This document shows, piece after piece, positions 53,342-64,000 of a DNA stretch of 64,000 bases. The notes below the pieces were generated by a model that had not been told where the DNA came from, made no database searches, and worked only from the letters and a program-made list of their open reading frames with translations. Positions within the stretch are counted from its first letter, which is position 1, and each line of letters starts with the position of its first letter. The DNA lies in assembly GCF_024195295.1 (NCBI RefSeq), contig NZ_JAMFTH010000006.1:1-64000 (forward strand). Direction: 5' to 3'. Origin of the DNA: Gilvimarinus xylanilyticus. GTDB lineage: Bacteria; Pseudomonadota; Gammaproteobacteria; Pseudomonadales; Cellvibrionaceae. The translations under genes and the position numbers were made by a program.

Positions 53342-54724
53342 CTATAAGCCGTATTCGCTGCGACGCACCACTTCGGTTTGCTTAAGATAACTGTCGATAC
53401 GCTCCACATCGGCCGGGGTGAGCATGCCGGCGGCTTCGCGCAAATTAGTCATTTGAATCAGGTAGTCGTACAGGGCGTTAGAGTAATCGCGACGCGCCTG
53501 ATACAGCGATTGCTGCGCCAGCAGCACTTCAACCAGGTTGCGGGTACCCACTTCAAAGCCTGACTGGGTCGCTTTTACCGCGCTTTCGTTGGAGACAATA
53601 GCCTGCTTACGCGCTTTGACTCGCGCCACGCCGGTTTCTACCGCCAAGTGCAGCGAGCGGGTATTTTGAATCACGTTGCGCTGTTGAAAGTTAAACTGCT
53701 CGTCGGCCTGCATGGCCTGGGCGTAGGCCTGGCGGCGCTGGCCCGAGGTACGAAAACCGCTAAAAATGGGCACGTTCAGGCTCACACCCACCGAGTACCC
53801 GTCCTGCTCGTTATAGTTGAACGGCGTAGAGTTGAGGTCAGACTCGTTATCGGACTCGCTGTATCCGGCGCTGAGCCCCAAAGTGGGGTAGTGGTTGGCG
53901 CGGGCGGCTTTAGCCTGTTGTTCAGCGGCGTTGGCTGCTGAGCTGGCGGCTTTAAGAGTGAAGTTGTTTTCCAGCGCAAACTCCACCCAGCTGTGGCGAT
54001 CGGCGGGCGAGGGCGGAACGACAGGAAAGTCTTCGCCCAGCGGCGCAATGGCGTCGTGGGATTGGCCGGTAATAACTTCCAGCGCTTCGTAGTTGATACC
54101 TAACTGGCCGCGCGCTTCCAGGGTGGCGGCCTGAGCACTGTCGTAGGCGGCCTGGGCGTCGTGCACGTCGGTAATGGGGGTTAAGCCCACCTCAAAGCGC
54201 TGTTTGGTTTGTTCCAGCTGTTGGCCCAGGGCTTTTTCTTCGGCCAGGGCCACTTCCAGGTTATCCACCGCGCGTAGCACATTAAAGTAGGCTTCGGCCA
54301 CTCGTACGATCAGGCTTTGCTGGTCGGCCGAGTACTGGGCCTTGGCCTGCTCACTCAGGGCGGCGCCCTGTTGGTAAGTGTGCCAGGCGTTTAAGTCCAC
54401 CAGTGCTTGGTTTAAATCCAGGCCCCATTGGGTGGTTTCTCTTTCGGTGGTGCCGGCGGGTTCGATACCTGCTTCACCGCGGCTAATCTGGTACTCGGAA
54501 TCAGTTTCGCTGTAACTCACGCCCGCCGAACCACTTATTTGTGGCAGCAGTGCGGCGCGGCCGATGGTTTTGTTTTCCAGCCCCGCTTCAAACGCGGCTT
54601 TGTCAGCCTTGAGCTGGGGGTCGTTTTCCAGCGCCAGTTGGTAAATGTCCTGAATGGATTCGGCGTGTGCGCCACCGCTGAAGGTGATCAGCGCGGCCAG
54701 TAAATAGCGTTTTGTTTTGGTCAT
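53342..54724 (-). CDS. tolC: Outer-membrane channel TolC
   Basis: Trimeric outer-membrane efflux duct of 460 residues. The signal peptide (RYLLAALITFSGGAHA) precedes the duplicated outer-membrane-efflux fold: ESIQDIYQLALENDPQLKADKAAFEAGLENKTIGRAALLPQISGSAGVSYSETDSE, LIVRVAEAYFNVLRAVDNLEVALAEEKALGQQLEQTKQRFEVGLTPITDVHDAQAAYDSAQA, and the repeat QSGFEVGTRNLVEVLLAQQSLYQARRDYSNALYDYLIQMTNLREAAG. It would partner the RND adaptor/permease of this window and other exporters. The nearby nudF-yqiB-cpdA-yqiA-parE set supports the TolC assignment, as in E. coli. The 54725-54984 region before the riboswitch holds its promoter, not identified. Confidence 0.95.
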   Translation of the reverse strand: MTKTKRYLLAALITFSGGAHAESIQDIYQLALENDPQLKADKAAFEAGLENKTIGRAALLPQISGSAGVSYSETDSEYQISRGEAGIEPAGTTERETTQWGLDLNQALVDLNAWHTYQQGAALSEQAKAQYSADQQSLIVRVAEAYFNVLRAVDNLEVALAEEKALGQQLEQTKQRFEVGLTPITDVHDAQAAYDSAQAATLEARGQLGINYEALEVITGQSHDAIAPLGEDFPVVPPSPADRHSWVEFALENNFTLKAASSAANAAEQQAKAARANHYPTLGLSAGYSESDNESDLNSTPFNYNEQDGYSVGVSLNVPIFSGFRTSGQRRQAYAQAMQADEQFNFQQRNVIQNTRSLHLAVETGVARVKARKQAIVSNESAVKATQSGFEVGTRNLVEVLLAQQSLYQARRDYSNALYDYLIQMTNLREAAGMLTPADVERIDSYLKQTEVVRRSEYGL

Positions 54725-54984
54725 GTGGTTGTCCAGTAGCTCCAGCGTCCGTCGGGCAGTTGCGCCTTGTATGACGACCCTGCCGCGTAAAAAGTTGCAC
54801 CACTTTGTTCAATCGCTCGACGCGTGTGTTCGCGCGATTAAATAAATACAGCGGGTGAGTTTAGCGGTTTGGGGGGCTCAGGTCGAGATGAATAAGCGTT
54901 CATTTTTTCTCTTGGGGGGTAAAAAACCGTAAATCGCTCGCTTTACAGCGCCAGAGGAGTTCTCTAGACTGCCCATTCTGTCTT

Positions 54985-55062
54985 GTCGGGGTGCCACGCA
55001 TGGGTGTGGCTGAGAGAGTCCCGTCGACCTGATCCGGTTAGTACCGGCGTAGGGAACGAGCG
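54985..55062 (+). ncRNA. TPP riboswitch (THI element)
   Basis: The conserved thiamine-pyrophosphate aptamer: TCGGGGTGCC, variable stem, GGCTGAGA, then CCTGATCCGGTTAGTACCGG and CGTAGGGAA. It lies 118 nt before thiD and probably shuts off thiD-thiC when TPP is plentiful. The expression platform may be the GC-rich stretch 55090-55165; no clear terminator was identified. Confidence 0.95.
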
Positions 55063-55179
55063 TATCTATGACACTGTATTCCAATTTTGTAGATGCCAGC
55101 GCTAAATGCTGGCCCTTGCGCGATGGCTTAACGCCGTCGGGCTTTGCGCTGTTTCCTGCCCGTTTCAAGGAAGCAGCTT

Positions 55180-57967
<2,788 letters not shown>

Positions 57968-58038
57968 GAAGCCGGCAGCCATGATTGTCGGGTTAATAAC
58001 GGCGCAGGAAGCGCCGACGCCGCCGAAGGCGAGCGCGA

Positions 58039-58086
58039 GCCCTGTAAAATCAAGGGATTTCGCAAATTCCGCCGATTTTACAGGGC
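58039..58086. repeat. Perfect inverted repeat after thiC
   Basis: GCCCTGTAAAATC (58039-58051) pairs with GATTTTACAGGGC (58074-58086) around a 22-base loop. No T tract follows. It may cap thiC mRNA or be a small interspersed repeat. Confidence 0.55.
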
Positions 58087-58142
58087 GACAATTAAGAGGC
58101 TCAGGACGAGCATCTTAATTGCCAGGTTAATAGGAAACCGAA

Positions 58143-58775
58143 ATGAGTAATAGCCCCGAGCAGAGTGCGGCCGAGTTTGACCGCGATGATGTCGATATCA
58201 TTGATCGAGAAGAACTGTATCGGGGCTTTTTTCAGGCCGAGCGAGTGCGGCTGCGTCACCGTCAGTTTCGCACCGGCGACTGGGGCGAGCCGCTAACCCG
58301 CGAGCTGGTTCATCATAAAGAGGCCGTGGGGGTGTTATTGTTCGATCCCCGCCGCGATGAGCTGGCGCTGGTGGAGCAGTTTCGCATTGGTGCGCTGGAG
58401 GAAAAAACCGGCCCCTGGTGTTTGGAAGTGGTCGCCGGCATGGTTGAGGCCGGTGAAACGCCCGTGGATGTCGCCCGACGGGAGTTGGTGGAAGAGGCCG
58501 GTATCGAGGAGGTAGAGCTTCGCTATATCGGCAATTATTTAGCCAGCCCCGGCGGTTGTGATGAAAAGCTGCACTTGTATTGTGGTATCTGTGACCTCAG
58601 TAATGCCGGAGGCATCTTCGGCTTGCCCGAAGAGCACGAAGACATCAAAGTGCATGTGCTGGCCGCTCCCCAGGTGTTAGACAGTTTGTACACCGGGCGC
58701 TGGAATAACCCCGCCGCCCTGATTACCTTGCAGTGGCTGGCCATGCATCGAACTCAGTTGATCAAAGAGGTTTAG
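58143..58775 (+). CDS. nudF: ADP-ribose pyrophosphatase
   Basis: Nudix hydrolase of 210 residues cleaving ADP-ribose. The Nudix box is clear: GMVEAGETPVDVARRELVEEAGIEE near residues 100-125, with upstream FDPRRDELALVEQFRIGA and downstream YIGNYLASPGGCDEKLHLYCGICDLS. It matches NudF of E. coli in length and context. A possible ribosome site (AATAGGAAA) lies upstream. First of five genes in a conserved cluster; its last codons contain AGAGG, which may serve the overlapping yqiB frame. Confidence 0.95.
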   Translation: MSNSPEQSAAEFDRDDVDIIDREELYRGFFQAERVRLRHRQFRTGDWGEPLTRELVHHKEAVGVLLFDPRRDELALVEQFRIGALEEKTGPWCLEVVAGMVEAGETPVDVARRELVEEAGIEEVELRYIGNYLASPGGCDEKLHLYCGICDLSNAGGIFGLPEEHEDIKVHVLAAPQVLDSLYTGRWNNPAALITLQWLAMHRTQLIKEV

Positions 58776-58821
58776 CGCTATCGCGGTCAAAGAGCGTTAT
58801 AAAGTCGATTTTCCCCAGCAC

Positions 58822-59229
58822 ATGGCCCAATGTGAGGCCAACTACTGGCTGTTGCTTAAGCTGACGCCAGGCCTGGGTGCGCGCGAGCACTGGCAGTTTG
58901 CGGTCGAGCAGGGCGCCAGTAGCTGGGAAATGCGAATCGAGGTGACCGAGCGGATGCGCTACACCACCACCTTGTGTGTCAGCCGCGAGGACGACACCGG
59001 CAGCGATTGGCTGCAAAGCCCGCAGCTTCAGGTGCGCTTGTACCACGATGCCAACCTGGCCGAGGTGATTGCCTGGGAGGGGCACCGCCGCCTAGAGGCG
59101 AAGTACGAGTACCCTAACAAGCGTATGTACCAGGCCGACGAAAAGTCTCAATTTAACCGTTTTTTGGGCGAATGGCTGAGTCATTGTTTAAAAAATGGGC
59201 ACTCCCTCGAAGATATCGTCTTTCAGTAA
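58822..59229 (+). CDS. yqiB: DUF1249 protein YqiB, start uncertain
   Basis: Small protein of 135 residues from ATG 58822, of unknown function. It keeps the YqiB pattern: MAQCEANYWLLLKLTPG, ERMRYTTTLCVSR, QVRLYHDANLAEVIAWEGHRRLEAKYEYPNKRMYQADEKSQFNRFLGEWLSHCL. The family N terminus (RYxxDFPxxM) is encoded just upstream as RYKVDFPQHM, yet no ATG, GTG or TTG starts it. The frame is open from 58762 and only ATC 58780, 9 bases after AGAGG, would fit. So either a rare ATC codon starts it, or a start codon was lost or mis-sequenced. Clustered with nudF and cpdA. Confidence 0.85.
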   Translation: MAQCEANYWLLLKLTPGLGAREHWQFAVEQGASSWEMRIEVTERMRYTTTLCVSREDDTGSDWLQSPQLQVRLYHDANLAEVIAWEGHRRLEAKYEYPNKRMYQADEKSQFNRFLGEWLSHCLKNGHSLEDIVFQ

Positions 59230-59397
59230 CTATCCCAGAATCTCTCCGTTACTCTCGTTAGTGCGTCCCCAAAGTGGGGAGGCTGTCAAACTTTGAGCAC
59301 TTGGGTGGCTGCGACCACTAGAATTGGCGCCTATTACCGTTTATCGTTGTGACGACTTACCTGCCGAGCATGCAGGCGCAAAGGATATATCGAGGTA

Positions 59398-60219
59398 ATG
59401 GTGGTAAAAACGGCAAAATCCCCCCAACAAGGCCCGGTGCGGCTGGTTCAAATTACCGATCCCCACCTGGGTACAGGCGATGGGGAGACTTTGTTGGGGC
59501 TGAACACAGATCAGAGCCTGGCGGACGTGCTCGAGCTAATCCATGCCGAACAAACCGGCATTGAGGCAGTCGTCTGCACGGGCGATATTGCTAGCGACCC
59601 GGAAAAGATCTGTTATAACCGCTTTATCGATACCCTGCACAATGCTTTCGACTGCCCCTTGGGCTGGTTGCCCGGCAATCACGACAAAGCCCAGCTAATG
59701 TTCAGCCTGCCCCATGCCGGACGGCCCGAGCACCGCACCATGCGAGTGGGCGCTTGGCTTTTAATACTGTTGGATACCAGCGTGCCCGGCCATGTTTACG
59801 GCGCCTTGAGCGAATCGGAATTGACGTTCTTGCGCGACACTCTGGCCGCTCACCCAGACACGCCTACGCTCGTCATGCTGCATCACCAACCGGTGCCCGT
59901 GGGCAGTGAGTGGATTGATCAGTATATCGTCCGCAATCACAGCGAGTTTTTTGCCGCGCTGGATAATCAGCCTCAGGTTAAAGCGATCAGTTGGGGGCAT
60001 GTCCACCAGAACTTTGAGAGTGTGAAAGACAGCCGCCAGCTGCTGGCCACGCCCTCTACCTGTGTGCAGTTTAAGCCTAACTGCGATGACTTTACCGTGG
60101 ATACGCAAATGCCTGGCTACCGGTGGTATGATCTCTACCCCGACGGGCGCCTGGAAACGGGCATCTCGCGGGTAAAAGATAAATCTTACGTGATTGATTA
60201 TAAGTCGGCGGGATATTAA
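59398..60219 (+). CDS. cpdA: 3',5'-cyclic AMP phosphodiesterase
   Basis: Class III cAMP phosphodiesterase of 273 residues hydrolysing cAMP to AMP and so lowering CRP activity. Metallophosphoesterase motifs: VQITDPHLGTGDGETLLGLNT, VCTGDIASDP, LPGNHDKAQ, MLHHQPVPVG and SWGHVHQNFE. Full length. The ATG is preceded by GAGGTA. A 168-bp gap after yqiB may hold a promoter. Its place between yqiB and yqiA matches E. coli. The CRP-like site near acsA shows that the window contains both sides of cAMP control. Confidence 0.96.
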   Translation: MVVKTAKSPQQGPVRLVQITDPHLGTGDGETLLGLNTDQSLADVLELIHAEQTGIEAVVCTGDIASDPEKICYNRFIDTLHNAFDCPLGWLPGNHDKAQLMFSLPHAGRPEHRTMRVGAWLLILLDTSVPGHVYGALSESELTFLRDTLAAHPDTPTLVMLHHQPVPVGSEWIDQYIVRNHSEFFAALDNQPQVKAISWGHVHQNFESVKDSRQLLATPSTCVQFKPNCDDFTVDTQMPGYRWYDLYPDGRLETGISRVKDKSYVIDYKSAGY

Positions 60220-60297
60220 GAGGCGAATACGCCGCCGCTTAATATCCCGGTTACGTCTAATGGCCAGGTTACAGGTTAATAGGAGGGTGGTTTCGGT

Positions 60298-60894
60298 ATG
60301 TCCGCAGTGGTTTATCTGCACGGTTTTCTGAGTTCGCCCCAGTCCCACAAGGCCCAGCAGGTGAAAGGCTGGCTGGCCCAACATCAACCCGACCTAAGCT
60401 TCCACTGTCCGCACCTTACCCCTTACCCGGACGAGACCCGGGCCGAGCTGACCGCGCTGATGGAGTTTTTGCAGCCCGAACCTGTGTGGCTTATGGGTAG
60501 CTCGCTGGGCGGCTTTTGGGCCACCTGGGTGGCGGAGCGCTACAACCGCCCGGCGGTGCTGATTAACCCCTCGGTGGCGCCCTGGCAGTTTATGCCCGAG
60601 TTTTTGGGTGTTGACCTAAAGTCCTATCACACCGATGATAGCTACCGCTTAGATGCCCGCCACATTGAGCAGATCCGCGCGGCTGACTGCACGCCCATCG
60701 CCCGGCCCGACAACTACTGGCTGATGGTGCAAACCGGTGATGAAATCCTGGACTACCGCCAGGCTGTTGCCAAGTACGCCCACAGCAGGCAGCTGATCGA
60801 GCAGGGCGGCGACCACAGCTTTGTGGGGTTTGAGCGGCACCTGGGCGATGCAATCGAATTTTTCCGGACGTTTGAAAAAGCGGCCTCTCGTTAA
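60298..60894 (+). CDS. yqiA: Esterase YqiA
   Basis: Alpha/beta-hydrolase of 198 residues. It starts VVYLHGFLSSPQSHKAQQVKGWL; the nucleophile elbow is MGSSLGGFWATWVAERYN with Ser near residue 68; an acidic segment follows (LMVQTGDEILDYRQAV) and the catalytic His lies in GGDHSFVGFERHL. E. coli YqiA is a palmitoyl-CoA and short-ester hydrolase. AATAGGAGG is a strong ribosome site. parE starts 21 bp after its stop, so these are co-transcribed, as in other gammaproteobacteria. Confidence 0.93.
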   Translation: MSAVVYLHGFLSSPQSHKAQQVKGWLAQHQPDLSFHCPHLTPYPDETRAELTALMEFLQPEPVWLMGSSLGGFWATWVAERYNRPAVLINPSVAPWQFMPEFLGVDLKSYHTDDSYRLDARHIEQIRAADCTPIARPDNYWLMVQTGDEILDYRQAVAKYAHSRQLIEQGGDHSFVGFERHLGDAIEFFRTFEKAASR

Positions 60895-60908
60895 TTCCAC
60901 TTAAATAA

Positions 60909-62804
<1,896 letters not shown>

Positions 62805-62878
62805 TGTAGTAGATGAGGGGACATCGGCATTTTGCAATATAATGCACAGCCTCTGCTCTTCGGTCTTCGCCTTCACAC

Positions 62879-64000
62879 CTAGACCTCAACCGCCGCCAAC
62901 GTGGGGGCGGTGAATTGACGAACTTTACTTTTTGATAGCGCAATATCAATTTGATAGCGACGTCCGGGTTCCAATCCTTCAAGCATTAGCTCCTCTTGCA
63001 GCACACCGTCGATTCGCATTTCGGATTGGGCGAGCGAGTGATCACGCTCAATGGAAATATAGAGCACAGCGCCGCGAATATTCTTTACGGCTTTCACTCC
63101 ATACCAAGCCATGGGCAGTTGGGGCTTAATCTCTATCTTATCTTCGCTTCCTTTTAGCCCCAGTAAGCCTCGCTCTAGTGCCAGGTAAACCCAGCCGCAG
63201 GCAAACTGGCTGGGCTTTTGGCTCGCGCGCCCCGCCCAAGTGAGGTCGCCATCCGCAGGCCCAGTGACATAGTCGGCCAAGTAGGTGGGCAGCACGCCCC
63301 AGCGTTTAACCTTTTCGCTGCCTGACTGGTCGCTATCCAAACAGGGGATGATCGAGTGCAAGACTTCAAACGCGCGTTCGGATTCGCCCACTTGGTAAAG
63401 TGCATAGGCGTATTGGGCGGCGTCCGATGCCAGGTGCGAAGCGTTTAGTCCGGTGCCGGGTTGCCAGCGAAGCCAGGTTGCAGTGTCATCGTCCAGCTTG
63501 GTGTAGGCGGGCCATAAATTGAGCAAACCGTGTTCGGTTTTAAGGTTGTTGTCTACGGCCCGGAGTAATTTGGGTTGATGCAATTGCGAGCCGGCCAGCA
63601 GGGCCCAGGCCTGAGGTTTTAAATGAATTTGGCCTTCTTGATTGGCGCAGCCTCCCAGGCGCTTTCCCCGGACCGAAAGGCCGCAAGCAAACCAGCTGCC
63701 GTCCCACAAATATTCTTGCGCGCCTTCGTGTAACCGTTGGGCATGTTGGCGATATTCGTGGGCCAGGGAGTTCAGGAGCATAACGTTTTCACACAGCTTG
63801 GCCCATTGTTGTAGGGCATAGGCCCCGGCAAAGGTGGCGCTGGTACAGGCGCGTAGCGAACGCCAGTTGGCACCATCTTCGTCTCCGCGCCGGGTGTCCA
63901 GTAGGCCGCGATCGTCTATTTGTTCGGCCAGACTATACACAATGCGGTTTAGACGCTCAAAGACGCTGATGCGCTTTCCCCGGATGCTAATAAGCTCCCG
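62879..64000 (-). CDS. GH94-type glycoside phosphorylase, C-terminal part (cut by window edge)
   Basis: The right edge cuts this leftward gene; the frame stays open to base 64000 and 373 codons are present. The visible part matches the C-terminal half of GH94 phosphorylases: EYLWDGSWFACGLSVRGKRLGGCANQEGQIHLKPQAWALLAGS, NLWPAYTKLDD, NASHLASDAAQYAYALYQVGESERAFEVLHSIIPC, and the final EIKPQLPMAWYGVKAVKNIRGAVLYISIERD. The GGCANQEGQIHLKPQAW segment is the typical GxxxEGxIxLxxQxW motif. Such enzymes split beta-glucosidic bonds with phosphate (cellobiose, cellodextrin, cyclic glucan and others); the specificity cannot be read. A GTG at 63940 is not the true start. Confidence 0.78.
   Translation of the reverse strand, partial: RELISIRGKRISVFERLNRIVYSLAEQIDDRGLLDTRRGDEDGANWRSLRACTSATFAGAYALQQWAKLCENVMLLNSLAHEYRQHAQRLHEGAQEYLWDGSWFACGLSVRGKRLGGCANQEGQIHLKPQAWALLAGSQLHQPKLLRAVDNNLKTEHGLLNLWPAYTKLDDDTATWLRWQPGTGLNASHLASDAAQYAYALYQVGESERAFEVLHSIIPCLDSDQSGSEKVKRWGVLPTYLADYVTGPADGDLTWAGRASQKPSQFACGWVYLALERGLLGLKGSEDKIEIKPQLPMAWYGVKAVKNIRGAVLYISIERDHSLAQSEMRIDGVLQEELMLEGLEPGRRYQIDIALSKSKVRQFTAPTLAAVEV

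Overview
The window reads as a chromosomal segment of a GC-moderate marine or soil gammaproteobacterium, most likely of the Cellvibrionaceae type (Cellvibrio/Saccharophagus/Gilvimarinus/Marinimicrobium-like). This placement is inference. It rests on a CBM2-polySer linker-CBM10-GH26 mannanase, a GH94-type phosphorylase, serine-rich lipoprotein linkers, and conserved gammaproteobacterial gene order (rpsF-rpsR-membrane protein-rplI-dnaB; tolC...nudF-yqiB-cpdA-yqiA-parE). No rRNA or tRNA gene was seen.

Layout. 0-4 kb: a heptamer repeat array, a Zur-type palindrome, a His-rich TonB receptor and an AztD-like His-rich lipoprotein (zinc uptake). 4-9.2 kb: DUF1631-like protein, TPR protein, SHOCT/DUF4870 protein and D-lactate dehydrogenase. 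9.2-15.1 kb: a leftward operon (peroxiredoxin-like, MMPL transporter, LolA-like protein, outer-membrane protein) with a divergent TetR gene. 15.2-20.5 kb: glyA, then the bS6/bS18/bL9 operon and dnaB. 20.6-27.8 kb: an M64-type lipoprotein, a MOSC protein, panC-panD and a G8-domain lipoprotein. 28-36.6 kb: acsA with a CRP-like site, a degenerate GGDEF protein, an Smr protein and an RND efflux pair. 36.7-38.4 kb: a hipA-hipB module with a palindromic operator. 38.7 kb: a BASS-type transporter.

39.67-42.84 kb is the most unusual part. Three or four attC-like recombination sites separate same-strand genes: a YdeI/OmpD-associated protein, a GNAT acetyltransferase, and a DUF262 domain fused to an AlbA_2 (Schlafen-type) domain. 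No integron integrase is visible, so this looks like a CALIN (a cassette array lacking its integrase). The DUF262-AlbA_2 gene is a candidate single-gene defence system carried as a gene cassette.

43.2-54.7 kb: DUF3429 protein, parvulin, dodecin, an atypical GTPase, a beta-lactamase-fold lipoprotein, an SNase-like protein, the mannanase, an aldo/keto reductase, a TSUP permease with a MITE inserted at its stop codon, and tolC. 55-62.8 kb: a TPP riboswitch with thiD-thiC, then nudF-yqiB-cpdA-yqiA-parE. The right edge cuts a GH94-type gene.

A second theme is a family of heptanucleotide repeats in intergenic DNA (at least a dozen places). Some are perfect arrays of one 7-mer and others are degenerate mixtures. 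Most lie just after stop codons and often flank terminators. All coordinates were counted by eye from the sequence. Functional names rest on recognised motifs, not on database searches.
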